From Ilumatobacteraceae bacterium (GTDB lineage Bacteria; Actinomycetota; Acidimicrobiia; Acidimicrobiales; Ilumatobacteraceae), in the NCBI GenBank assembly GCA_016650435.1, contig JAENVT010000407.1:1-14536 (forward strand): a stretch of DNA of 14,536 bases. Direction: 5' to 3'. Shown here piece by piece: positions 1 through 7,253 of the stretch. Positions within the stretch are counted from its first letter, which is position 1. Every line of letters begins with the position of its first letter. Under the pieces are notes generated by a model, which was not told the origin of the DNA, did no database searches, and was given only the letters and a program-made list of their open reading frames with translations. The translations under genes were made by a program, and so were the position numbers.

Positions 1-1115
1 AGCATTCGCTCAGTGAAGTAGGGGTGCATGCGCACTCGTTCCCATTCACCGGCTCCGAGTGAGCCGCGTTTGTCCCAGATCGAGTTGGAAACGCCGAGGC
101 GGCCGAAGTCGTGCACCAAGCCGGACCGATACAAGAGTTGCACCTCATCGTCAGGTAGACCGAGATGTTGTCCGGCGGCGGCGGCGAGCTCGGCGACAGC
201 GATCGAGTGGCCGAGTGTGAATGGTGACTTCAGGTCGACGAAACGGCTGATCGCCAGAAGTGCATCGTCACACTGTTGTGGTGTCAGGGCGATTGCCAAT
301 GAGGGTTCGGAGTCGATGACGGTATCCCACGAACCGGCGTCGTCGATCTCGCCGAACACCTTTGCAGCGTCGAGGCACATCGTGTCGACGACCACCGGGT
401 CGAACTGAGTGGCCCGTCGCCGCTGAGCCAGAGTGACTGCCGCATCGATACCTCCGCCACGATGAGCGACCTCAGCGAACTCTGCGAGCTGGATCACACG
501 TGATGCGATCGGGATCGCCTCACCAGAGAGCACACCGGGCCAACCTCGTCCATCCCAGCGCTCGTACGACCCGGCGAGCGCGTCGAGCACGGCGTCTGGA
601 AGATCGAGTTGGGCACCGAGTTCGCGGGCGAGCGCGGCATGCCTGGCCATCATGTCACTCGCCTCTTTGCGGCCCGACATTGCGAACTCGAGTCCCGTGC
701 GGAAGCGATGCAACGGTGTGCCGCCCGATCCGATGAGACGCATCATGCCGATCGCGTCGCGCATGCTGAACGGCTCGTACTCGTACTTCGTCGACTTCAA
801 CGCGATGTCGTCACCGAACCACTTGGCCTGCTCGTGCGCATCGGAGTGGCAACCGACATTGACGAGAAGCGCGGCGTAGTAGATCGTCCCTCGTTCGACC
901 TCGTCGAGATCGAGCAACTCGCCAATGCGCAGCGCGATGAGGCACTGACGAAGGACATGCTCCATCGGCTGACCGAATCCGAGATCGATCCCGAGCGAAA
1001 GTGACGCGACCAGTTCGGCCAACCGAACCGGCGCGACCTCTTGGGGCTTGCCCACACCTCGGACAGTACTACCGACGGTCACGGGGCCGACCGAAAGATG
1101 AGGTGAACGCCTCAT
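1..1115 (-). CDS. Tandem HD / HD-GYP-like phosphohydrolase, partial (3' end outside window)
   Basis: The minus strand is open from an ATG at 1113-1115 to the left edge, about 371 codons, with no stop. The first HD-GYP-like half has lost its HD pair: where 'HD' is expected it reads ALLVNVGCH (about residues 82-90). Its second half keeps a recognisable GYP-type segment (WDGRGWPGVLSGEAIPIASRV), with GWP replacing GYP. A second HD core follows near the edge, SGLVHDFGRLGVSN with H335-D336, then the GAGEWERVRMHP segment typical of HD-GYP proteins. Family knowledge: HD-GYP proteins are usually cyclic-di-GMP phosphodiesterases or other phosphohydrolases, and actinobacterial tandem forms often end in a LuxR-type HTH; that part would lie outside. 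Altered metal-binding and GYP residues make c-di-GMP activity uncertain. The start is uncertain: no clear ribosome binding site precedes the ATG, and an in-frame GTG at 1080-1082 is an alternative. It is divergent from the cupin gene, across 80 bases. Confidence 0.8.
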   Translation of the reverse strand, partial: MRRSPHLSVGPVTVGSTVRGVGKPQEVAPVRLAELVASLSLGIDLGFGQPMEHVLRQCLIALRIGELLDLDEVERGTIYYAALLVNVGCHSDAHEQAKWFGDDIALKSTKYEYEPFSMRDAIGMMRLIGSGGTPLHRFRTGLEFAMSGRKEASDMMARHAALARELGAQLDLPDAVLDALAGSYERWDGRGWPGVLSGEAIPIASRVIQLAEFAEVAHRGGGIDAAVTLAQRRRATQFDPVVVDTMCLDAAKVFGEIDDAGSWDTVIDSEPSLAIALTPQQCDDALLAISRFVDLKSPFTLGHSIAVAELAAAAGQHLGLPDDEVQLLYRSGLVHDFGRLGVSNSIWDKRGSLGAGEWERVRMHPYFTERM

Positions 1116-1195
1116 GGCGTGAGCGGCGGAGAGTTCTTATGTTGATCCGAGCCTGTTGTCATTGGGGCAACGGAGCACGAATGAGGAGCTCAGTC

Positions 1196-1567
1196 ATGGC
1201 GAGGACATCAAAGGAAACGACACCCATCACGATGGACTTCGAGATCGCCGAGGATCGCGCGTGTGAACTCGAGGGATACACCGTCAACTTCGTGACGATC
1301 CGCAAGGACCACGACTTGGCACCGATGCTCGCCAGCCTCCCCGGCGGAATGTGTCACTGCCCGCACTGGGGTGTCATGACCAAGGGACGAATGACAGTCA
1401 CGTACGCTGACCACACCGAAGTGATCGAAGCCGGCGATGCGTTCTACATGGCCCCCGGGCACACTCCCGCTGCCGCTGCCGGCACCGAGTTCGTCCAGTT
1501 CAGCCCAACTGACCTTCTCGCCGAGACCGAGGCAGCCATCGCCAAGGGAATGCAGAACGCCACCTGA
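1196..1567 (+). CDS. Small single-domain cupin protein
   Basis: A 123-residue protein. The ATG at 1196 is chosen because GAGGAG lies at 1183-1188 with good spacing; the frame stays open upstream but without such a site. The middle shows a cupin barrel signature: GGMCHCPHWGVMTKG (about residues 50-64), then a TYADHTEVIEAGDAFYMAPGHTP stretch in which the glycine-aspartate turn and the PGH motif correspond to cupin motif 2. Likely metal ligands are the His and Cys residues of CHCPHW and the His of PGH, so the first motif differs from the classic HxH. Cupins of this size are often metal-dependent enzymes or ligand-binding proteins; no substrate can be read from the sequence. No signal peptide is visible, so it is probably cytoplasmic. 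It is transcribed away from the HD-GYP-like gene, and the 80-base gap must hold both promoters. The DUF1905 gene follows after 55 bases. Confidence 0.8.
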   Translation: MARTSKETTPITMDFEIAEDRACELEGYTVNFVTIRKDHDLAPMLASLPGGMCHCPHWGVMTKGRMTVTYADHTEVIEAGDAFYMAPGHTPAAAAGTEFVQFSPTDLLAETEAAIAKGMQNAT

Positions 1568-1622
1568 ATTCGCTAGTTCGTCGCCGATGCGATGGCGTCA
1601 CGTGAAATGAGACAATGGTGGC

Positions 1623-2096
1623 ATGCCCGACAGTGCGCGATCGTTCGATGCCGTGGTCGCGGTCGGCGCGATGGGCCGTGTCGTGGTGCCGTTGCCGTTT
1701 TCACCCGACGAGGTGTGGGGAACCAAACCGGAGCACCACGTCGCCGGAACCATCGACGCTCACCGGGTTCGGGCAGTCGTTGAAAACGTAGGTGGTGGAC
1801 ACGCGATCGTGCTCGGGCCAGCGTGGCGCCGGGATTGTGGTGTCGCCGAGGGCGACACCGTTGCGGTCGTGCTGTCGCCGGAAGGACCGCAACGAGATGA
1901 CCTCGCTCCTGACTTCCGCGCCGCGCTCGAGGCGAACCCTGATGCGGCCAGCTTCTTCGATGGGATCGCCCAGTTCTACCGCAAGGCGTACCTGCGTTGG
2001 ATCGACGCCACGAAGCGACGCCCGGACGTCAGGGCGGAACGAATCGCAGAAGTCGTGTCGTTGCTGGCTGCGAAGGTGAAACAGCGACCGAGTTGA
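1623..2096 (+). CDS. DUF1905 / YdeI-OmdA family protein
   Basis: A 157-residue protein starting at the ATG at 1623; only a weak GGTGG precedes it. Residues about 8-95 look like the DUF1905 beta-barrel: hydrophobic strands around VVVPLPFSPDEVW, a GTIDAHRVRAVVE strand pair, GPAWRRDCGVAEGDTVAVVL. Residues about 97-155 form the helical OmdA/YdeI-type tail (DFRAALEANPDAASFFDG, then a basic RKAYLRWIDATKRR helix and a final AERIAEVVSLLAAK helix). This two-part order is usual for bacterial proteins annotated as YdeI/OmpD-associated or bacteriocin-protection-like; the biochemical function is not established. No signal peptide or membrane segment is visible. The gene ends 3 bases before the end of the convergent GNAT gene, so no room is left for a dedicated terminator. 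Confidence 0.8.
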   Translation: MPDSARSFDAVVAVGAMGRVVVPLPFSPDEVWGTKPEHHVAGTIDAHRVRAVVENVGGGHAIVLGPAWRRDCGVAEGDTVAVVLSPEGPQRDDLAPDFRAALEANPDAASFFDGIAQFYRKAYLRWIDATKRRPDVRAERIAEVVSLLAAKVKQRPS

Positions 2097-2099
2097 GTG

Positions 2100-2954
2100 T
2101 TAGCCGACGGGCGGACCTTCCCATTGCTCGTATCGACCAGTGTCGACGAACCCCATCCGCGCGTAGACGGGGTACCCAGACGGCGACGACTGCAGGGTGG
2201 CGTGCTCGGCACCCATCTCACGGCCCACCATCACGGCTGCCCACGTCGCAGCGGCGCCGACGCCGCGACCGCGACCATCGGGCAGCGTCGCCACGTTGTA
2301 GATCCCGGCCGTGCGTCCGGACACGTGCACGAGTGCAGTCGTCATCGGTCGACCGCCCAGAAGCCCAACCACGACCGCCGTGCCATCTGCATCGAACAAC
2401 GGTGCGGACACGAACGTCTGCGCAACCTCGATCGGCATCCCGAATCCATCGGCCAGGATCTGCTGAACGAGCTCGAGGTCGGCGACCGATGCTCGGGTGA
2501 CTTGCACCCCGTCAGGGAGCGCAGGCGCCTCGCGTGGGATGGCGGACAGCACCATCGCAGGCGGACCGCCGACCTCACGCAGGCCGGCGCGGGCGGCCGC
2601 CGCGGACAGCGCGACATCAACGCCGGCCCGCGTCCACAACAGCCAAGGGAGTGCACGGACCCCGAAGAAACTGATCGCTGCACCGACGACGTCGTCGGCA
2701 TCTGGTGGGGCGATCGGGCGACGACAGAACGCGCCGTTGAAAAAGGCGATCGGGAGTCCGGACGCCACTCTGACCGCGAGCCCGTCATCCTCGCGGTCGG
2801 ATCCGGCCGAGGCGGCCATACAGGACCATGTCGCGGCGAGGTTCTCGTCGCCCGCGGCGGCGAGCTCGCCAAGTCTCCCATCGTCCATCCCGGCACTATC
2901 GCGCAGACACAATCGCAGCACCATTGCCACGACGTCGATCTGCCGGGGCACCAT
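2100..2954 (-). CDS. GNAT family N-acetyltransferase
   Basis: The C-terminal half is a GNAT fold. GIYNVATLPDGRGRGVGAA contains the R-G-x-G-x-G/A acetyl-CoA pyrophosphate-binding loop (motif A), and the end HATLQSSPSGYPVYARMGF matches motif B with the usual Tyr and the GF turn. The N-terminal half (ENLAATWSCMAASAG, then IAFFNGAF) resembles the degenerate first domain of two-domain actinobacterial GNAT proteins. The product is 284 residues from the ATG at 2952-2954. An internal ATG at 2886-2888, giving MDDGRLGELAAAG, fits the family's usual beginning better; neither start has a good ribosome binding site. The stop TAA sits 3 bases from the stop of the convergent DUF1905 gene. The acceptor substrate (amine, aminoglycoside or protein) cannot be predicted. 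Confidence 0.82.
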   Translation of the reverse strand: MVPRQIDVVAMVLRLCLRDSAGMDDGRLGELAAAGDENLAATWSCMAASAGSDREDDGLAVRVASGLPIAFFNGAFCRRPIAPPDADDVVGAAISFFGVRALPWLLWTRAGVDVALSAAAARAGLREVGGPPAMVLSAIPREAPALPDGVQVTRASVADLELVQQILADGFGMPIEVAQTFVSAPLFDADGTAVVVGLLGGRPMTTALVHVSGRTAGIYNVATLPDGRGRGVGAAATWAAVMVGREMGAEHATLQSSPSGYPVYARMGFVDTGRYEQWEGPPVG

Positions 2955-2996
2955 GTGGGTCGCGAAGTCAGGTGTCGACGGTGTCAGCGGTGCGGC

Positions 2997-3032
2997 GTGG
3001 GCGCCGCGACGGTCGTATATGGACCATTTCGG
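2997..3032 (+). repeat. Dispersed palindrome-centred repeat, copy A
   Basis: This stretch reads gTGGGCGCCGCGAC followed by GGTC (3011-3014), seven bases and GACC (3022-3025), then CATTTCGG. It matches two other places in the window in the same orientation (7826-7860 and 11895-11932), with most flanking bases shared. It lies upstream of the GNAT gene start, in a 500-base gap (2955-3456) in which I see no convincing gene. It may be an operator, a small dispersed repeat or an insertion-sequence end; the sequence alone does not decide. Confidence 0.6.
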
Positions 3033-3092
3033 CTCCCGCGTTAGCGCGGCACAGATCGGCTATGGACGCTGTTCTCCGCTGCTCCGGTTGGG

Positions 3093-3248
3093 GTCGGGCG
3101 CGATTTCGGCCACCGGCGGCGTGATATCGATCCCAGTGCAACTGGTCGGGCGCGATTTTGGCCAGATGTGGCGTGTTACCGCGCCCGTAGACGCTCGTCG
3201 GGCGCGATCTTGGTGACAGGTGGCGTACTTACCTAGCCCACGCATATC
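3093..3248 (+). repeat. Three imperfect tandem repeats of 52 bp
   Basis: Units begin at 3093, 3145 and 3197, exactly 52 bases apart. Each begins GTCGGGCGCGAT, continues with YTYGG, and has GGCGT at unit positions 26-30; the rest of each unit has diverged. Regularly spaced repeats of this kind resemble the multiple transposase-binding repeats near the ends of IS21-type elements, but no transposase gene is in the window. They lie between the GNAT and TPR genes, both on the minus strand. Confidence 0.6.
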
Positions 3249-3456
3249 GGGGCGTATGCGTCTGGTTTGGTGAGACCGCGGGTACCAGGCATCCGGTGAT
3301 CACCAGCCGGATTTTCTTGTCGACGTCGACGTCGCGTTCGCCGATCGGACGTTGCGCGTCGGTTGACGTGCCATCGGACGGCGCGGCCCAGAGTGAAGTG
3401 CGCTTCCGTTAGCTCGTCGATCAGATTGCCGATCGAATCGTCGCCGCCGGTCGGTG

Positions 3457-5523
3457 TCAAAACGCCCAGCTGGCGAGGGCGCGGGGGTCGGGTAGATAGG
3501 CGCAGTACGTCCCGGTGCGGATGGTCCGGCCGAGATGGTCGCCGAGCTCGGGATGGTGCTCTGCGATCCGGGTTATTGCCTGACGGATAGCGCGGGTCAC
3601 AGCGGGTCGGGCACGCTCGGACGCGGAAGCGGCTCGTCGCTCGCGACCGCCCAACCCGAACGCGCGTGCCAGTTCTCGAATGAGGAAGTCGCGTTCGTTG
3701 TCGGCCTGCGCTGCCCGTTCAGTGTCACCGATGGCATGGGCCTGCTCGATGTCATCATCGATCTCGGCGAGGCGTCGTCGGTAGGCGGCCTTCGCTCGTG
3801 GGTCGAGGAGTTCGCCCGCGTCGCCGAGTGCCGAGCGCGACACGCTTGCTGGGTAGGTGTCCATCGAAGCGCTGGTGCCGGTCTCGGCGGCGACGAGGTC
3901 CAGCACGTGATACTCCCGGCCGGGGTCGGCGAGAAGTCGCGCGAGATAGCGCACGCCTTTGAGGTCGCGCACACGGACCATGTGCCCTTCGAAGGCCACA
4001 GACCAGTAGTCACCTTCGCAATGAAACATGTTGACTTTCTCGACCGGCTGCGCTCCGAGTGCGTGGTCGGACGCGACGCCGACTTCCGTGGCCACCGTCG
4101 GCGCGGCTTGGATCAGTTCGAGGATCGTGCTGGCTGCTTGGTGCTCCAAGACGGCCTGGTGCTCGCTGCCGCTAGCGCGGTAGGCGCTGGCGAGGCCCAA
4201 CCGCGCGATCGCCGCCTCGTACGGCGCGCCAACTTCGTTCCAGAGTCGTACCGCTTCGGCGAAGGACTGTTCCGCGCCCGCCGAGTCGCCCTCGGCGACC
4301 CGCACCCTTCCTCGTGCGACGGCCGCGCTCGCCAAAAGCGCTTTGCTCTCGAATCGGGCGCCTACAAGCTCGAGTTCGTCGGCGGCCGATCGGGCCCGGC
4401 CGATCTCGCCGGCCGCGATTTCGATCTCGACTTGCGCCTCGAGCAGGGGTGCACGCTGAAGGTGCGTGTTGGGTGGTCGCTCCTTCGAGGGCACCCGCAA
4501 TGGGCGCTCGAGGGCCTCTCGAATGGAGCCAGCGGCGGCGGCCACGTCTCCCTGGGCCAGATGTACGAGCGCGAGACCCGGCTGGGGATCCCACCCGGCG
4601 CGATGAGCCGCCAAGAAAGCAGCCTGCGCACCCGCGACGTCGCCCCTGTTCAATCGGATCCGGCCAAGCTCGTTGAGTGGCCACCCGAGCTCGCGCTGCA
4701 TGTACGGGCGTAGTTCCTCGCAGGCCACGAGCACCTGGCTCTCCGCCTCGTTACATGACCCGCGCAGCCTCAAGATCTCGGCGCGGTGGACCCGGCAGCG
4801 CCCGCGGAGGCTTCCGATGGCGTTCGTCTCGCACCATCGCTCCATTGCCTCGGTCCACTCCTCCGCCACATCGAACTGGGCGAGACCCTGCAAGGCGCAT
4901 ACGAGCTCGCAATAGACCACACCTGTCGAGAGCGCATCGAGATCCCCCGAGACCATCGCCACCCCGACCTCATCAAGCAACGCCAAACCTTGCTGGACAT
5001 CGCCATCCAGAATGAGCAGCCGTGCCTCTGCTACCCGTCCGATCGCGCACGCTGCCGGATCACAGTTCGAACCCAGCTCGATGGCGCGCCGCGCCCAGTC
5101 CCGCGCGCCGTGCACGTCACCAGTCAGCATCCGCTCATAGGTGCGAACGACCGCAAACCACGCGTGTGCCGGCGTCTCACCCCGGCCTTCGAGGAGCAGC
5201 TCCGCTCGCGCTAACCAGCCGCGCACAGGCGCCATGAGGGCTGTGTCGAAGAGCAAGTGCATCGCAACACGAACGGCCGCGCCAGCTGCCGCGACCGGTT
5301 CACCGGCCTGCTTGAACGCTGCGTGGGCGCGCTCCCACACCTCGATGGTCACATCGAGATGACCGGCCGCGTATGCGACCTCGCCAAGCATCGGTAGATC
5401 GGTGGCGGCCAAGAGACCGTCCGCGTCCGCCTGCATGAGGAGGTCGAAGGCCCGCTGCCAGTCTCCGTTCGACGTGGCGACTCGTGCGCGCTCGACAACG
5501 CCAACACCAGCGCCGTCGCTCAT
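3457..5523 (-). CDS. TPR-rich regulator-like protein with actinobacterial C-terminal module
   Basis: A 688-residue protein. The ATG at 5521-5523 is chosen because GGAGGA (complement of 5529-5534) lies 5 bases upstream; a longer in-frame reading to 5688 would cross the divergent promoter region. Residues about 1-480 are helical TPR-like repeats (for example GDWQRAFDLLMQADADGLL, ARLLILDGDVQQGLALLDE, RIRLNRGDVAGAQAAFLAA). Residues about 503-688 form a module I know from the C-termini of many actinobacterial ATPase or LuxR-like proteins: it opens EGDYWSVAFEGHMVRVRDLKG, has RYLARLLADPGREYHVLDL and GLGGRERRAASASERAR, and ends TGTYCAYLPDP. The usual N-terminal ATPase, BTAD or HTH domain is absent, so DNA binding cannot be assumed. 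It is divergent from the hydrolase-tautomerase pair and may regulate it (inference). Confidence 0.82.
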   Translation of the reverse strand: MSDGAGVGVVERARVATSNGDWQRAFDLLMQADADGLLAATDLPMLGEVAYAAGHLDVTIEVWERAHAAFKQAGEPVAAAGAAVRVAMHLLFDTALMAPVRGWLARAELLLEGRGETPAHAWFAVVRTYERMLTGDVHGARDWARRAIELGSNCDPAACAIGRVAEARLLILDGDVQQGLALLDEVGVAMVSGDLDALSTGVVYCELVCALQGLAQFDVAEEWTEAMERWCETNAIGSLRGRCRVHRAEILRLRGSCNEAESQVLVACEELRPYMQRELGWPLNELGRIRLNRGDVAGAQAAFLAAHRAGWDPQPGLALVHLAQGDVAAAAGSIREALERPLRVPSKERPPNTHLQRAPLLEAQVEIEIAAGEIGRARSAADELELVGARFESKALLASAAVARGRVRVAEGDSAGAEQSFAEAVRLWNEVGAPYEAAIARLGLASAYRASGSEHQAVLEHQAASTILELIQAAPTVATEVGVASDHALGAQPVEKVNMFHCEGDYWSVAFEGHMVRVRDLKGVRYLARLLADPGREYHVLDLVAAETGTSASMDTYPASVSRSALGDAGELLDPRAKAAYRRRLAEIDDDIEQAHAIGDTERAAQADNERDFLIRELARAFGLGGRERRAASASERARPAVTRAIRQAITRIAEHHPELGDHLGRTIRTGTYCAYLPDPRALASWAF

Positions 5524-5578
5524 CGCATTCCTCCGGATCCGTAACCGATCGGAGCGCGGGATCAACCGGCACCGACAC

Positions 5579-5595
5579 GTAACAGTGGACGTTAC
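5579..5595. promoter_or_regulatory. GTAAC-N7-GTTAC inverted repeat in a divergent promoter region
   Basis: GTAAC (5579-5583) and GTTAC (5591-5595) form an inverted repeat separated by 7 bases, in the 152-base gap between the TPR gene and the alpha/beta hydrolase gene. Two further CGTAACCG copies lie at about 5539-5546 and 5599-5606. The clustering around the point of divergence suggests operator sites for a shared regulator. No clear -35/-10 pair could be assigned. Confidence 0.4.
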
Positions 5596-5675
5596 CGCCG
5601 TAACCGAATTGCTTACGCACCATGGAGTGGGGACCACGAGTCCCAAGCCCGACAAGACAATCCTGAGGAGGAGCG

Positions 5676-6497
5676 ATGGAACGCGCAACAGTCAACGGCG
5701 TTGAACTCGAATACGAAGTGGCCGGAACGGGTGAACCGGTGCTGTTGATCAGCCCCGTCCTCGCCGACGGGTTCTTGCCGCTCCTATCCGAACCGGCCCT
5801 CTCCGATCAGTACCAGCTGATCCGATACCACAAGCGGGGTTGGGTCGGCAGCACCAAAACCCCTGGGCCGGTGACGATCGCCGACCACGCCGCCGACGCC
5901 GCAGCGCTCCTCAACCATTTGAAAGTCCCGCGCGCTCATATCGCCGGCCACTCCAGCGGCGCAGCCGTCGCTGCCCAGCTGGCACTCGACCGTCCCACCA
6001 CCGTGCACACGCTGACCCTGCTGGAACTCTCGCTGCTCTCGGTGCCCGCAGGCGAAGCCTTCTTCGAGCAGGCCGGACCTGCGTTCACTGCATACAGCAG
6101 CGGCGACCCTGAGACCGCGTTGGCCATCTTCATGAGCGTCGTGAGCGGCCTCAAGTGGGCAAAGTGCCGATCCGTTCTCGAAAAGAGTGTCCCCGGCTCG
6201 GTGGCACAGTCGATCAAGGACGTCGACACCTTCTTCGGCGTGGAACTTCCCGCCCTCACTCAATGGGTGTTCGGTGTCGACCAGGCCGGCGCCATCCAAT
6301 GCCCCGTGCTGTCCGTGCTTGGCGCCCAGACCCAGCCCCTTTGGGTCGAAGTCGCCGACTTCTTGCGCTCGTCGGTCCCGAACGTCGAGGAGTGCGTCAT
6401 CGAAGGCGTCGGCCACCTGCTGCACATCCAACGTCCGCGGCCAGTTGCACGAGCAATGGCGACGTTCCTGGCGCGCAACTCGATGACCAGTACGTGA
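5676..6497 (+). CDS. Alpha/beta-fold hydrolase
   Basis: A 273-residue protein with AGGAGG at 5666-5671 just before the ATG. The nucleophile elbow is IAGHSSGAA (G91-H92-S93-S94-G95), so Ser93 is the predicted nucleophile. The catalytic His is H247 in EGVGHLLHIQ. The strand before the expected acid reads VLSVLGAQTQP, without the usual Asp; E117 in LLELSLLS could serve instead. The first strand (PVLLISPVLADGF) lacks the common HG oxyanion pair. No signal peptide, so cytoplasmic. It is followed 85 bases later by the tautomerase, with no clear terminator between, and is divergent from the TPR gene. Family: broad ester, lactone or C-C bond hydrolases; the substrate is unknown. Pairing with a tautomerase would fit a small catabolic step, as inference. 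Confidence 0.85.
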   Translation: MERATVNGVELEYEVAGTGEPVLLISPVLADGFLPLLSEPALSDQYQLIRYHKRGWVGSTKTPGPVTIADHAADAAALLNHLKVPRAHIAGHSSGAAVAAQLALDRPTTVHTLTLLELSLLSVPAGEAFFEQAGPAFTAYSSGDPETALAIFMSVVSGLKWAKCRSVLEKSVPGSVAQSIKDVDTFFGVELPALTQWVFGVDQAGAIQCPVLSVLGAQTQPLWVEVADFLRSSVPNVEECVIEGVGHLLHIQRPRPVARAMATFLARNSMTST

Positions 6498-6582
6498 CGC
6501 GAGGCCGGACTCTGCGGATCACACACATCGTCCGCGCCGGACGACAACCCGTTCTACAACCGAAACCAACCAGGAGGAACCA

Positions 6583-6804
6583 ATGCCCCTTATCCAAGTG
6601 AAGCTCATCAAAGGCGTCTTCGACGCGACAGAGAAGGAAGCGATCATCGAGAAGCTCACCGACGCCATGGTGAGCGTCGAGGGCGAGGCAATGCGGCCCG
6701 TCACGTGGGTCACCATCGAGGAAGTCGCCAGCGGCGAGTGGGGCATCGGCGGCAAAGCCCTCCACACAGGCGACATCGTCGGCATGCGCTCCGCTGCTCA
6801 GTAG
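6583..6804 (+). CDS. 4-oxalocrotonate tautomerase-like protein
   Basis: A 73-residue protein, the usual size for single-domain 4-OT subunits. AGGAGG at 6572-6577 precedes the ATG at 6583. The sequence begins MPLIQVKLIKGVF, so removal of Met exposes the catalytic amino-terminal Pro that defines the superfamily. TEKEAIIEKLTDAMVSVEGEA is the expected amphipathic helix, and VTWVTIEEVASGEWGIGGKAL supplies the second strand and the segment after it. Such enzymes act as small oligomers that interconvert enol and keto acids. The gene lies downstream of the hydrolase on the same strand and is probably co-transcribed with it. A hairpin about 57 bases after its stop may end the transcript. Confidence 0.9.
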   Translation: MPLIQVKLIKGVFDATEKEAIIEKLTDAMVSVEGEAMRPVTWVTIEEVASGEWGIGGKALHTGDIVGMRSAAQ

Positions 6805-6860
6805 CCAGCCCACTACGCGGCGTGCCTCAGCCGATGGTGTTCAGCGCGAAGACGAGATGG

Positions 6861-6892
6861 GTGTGGGCCCTCGGTAACCCGGGGGGCCACAC
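6861..6892 (+). terminator. Possible hairpin terminator after the tautomerase gene
   Basis: GTGTGG (6861-6866) pairs with CCACAC (6887-6892), and CCC (6868-6870) with GGG (6884-6886), with one bulged G. The stem is GC-rich with a 13-base loop. There is no T-tract after it, so it may be only a weak or factor-assisted terminator. Confidence 0.35.
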
Positions 6893-6940
6893 CCCTCCAG
6901 TTACTCAGAGCAGGGGTCTTCGCCGCCCAAACGATGAGAC

Positions 6941-7219
6941 GTGTCAGCAGCGCGACTCATCGACGAACTTGCAGCCGTCCGAGCACGCGGATACGCGGAA
7001 TCGATCGAAGAGACATGGCCCAATATGACGTCCGTGGCCGTGCCGGTCCTGAACAGCGCAGGCCATGCGGCCGCCGCGATCTCGGTAGCCGGAACACTCG
7101 AGCACTTCGACGACCGAGCCCGGACTCGGGCCGCACGCCTCGCGATCAAGGCGAGTAGCAGACTCTCAGCCGACTTGCGCGACCGCTCGTACCTGCAAGG
7201 CGACTTCCGGCGGCAATAG
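6941..7219 (+). pseudogene. IclR-family regulator, effector-domain fragment
   Basis: The 92 codons match the C-terminal half of the IclR effector domain: LIDELAAVRARGYAES, EETWPNMTSVAVPVLNSAGHAAAAISVAGT, and a closing helix DDRARTRAARLAIKASSRLSADL. A full IclR regulator has about 250 residues with an N-terminal winged helix. Here the frame has a stop (TGA 6935-6937) two codons before the fragment, and no HTH is found upstream. No ribosome binding site precedes the GTG at 6941. It is therefore a truncated remnant, not a working DNA-binding regulator. A P450 remnant follows at once on the same strand, suggesting an old regulator-P450 locus that has decayed. Confidence 0.75.
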
Positions 7220-7253
7220 GGCTTCGACAGGTCGGCCTCCAACGAGGCTCGGG

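Noticed and set aside
2097..3044. 315-codon plus-strand frame
   Set aside because: It is the antisense shadow of the GNAT gene and shows no domain pattern of its own.
3093..3248. CRISPR array
   Set aside because: There are only three units, similarity extends into the would-be spacers (GGCGT block), and no cas gene is present.
3233..3460. 75-codon minus-strand frame after the TPR gene (TTG start overlapping its stop)
   Set aside because: The weak TTG start, the arginine-rich low-complexity middle, and the overlap of its end with the third 52-bp repeat make it unconvincing; no family is recognised.
3535..4713. 392-codon plus-strand frame
   Set aside because: It is antisense to the TPR gene, whose protein-level repeats and C-terminal module are clear.
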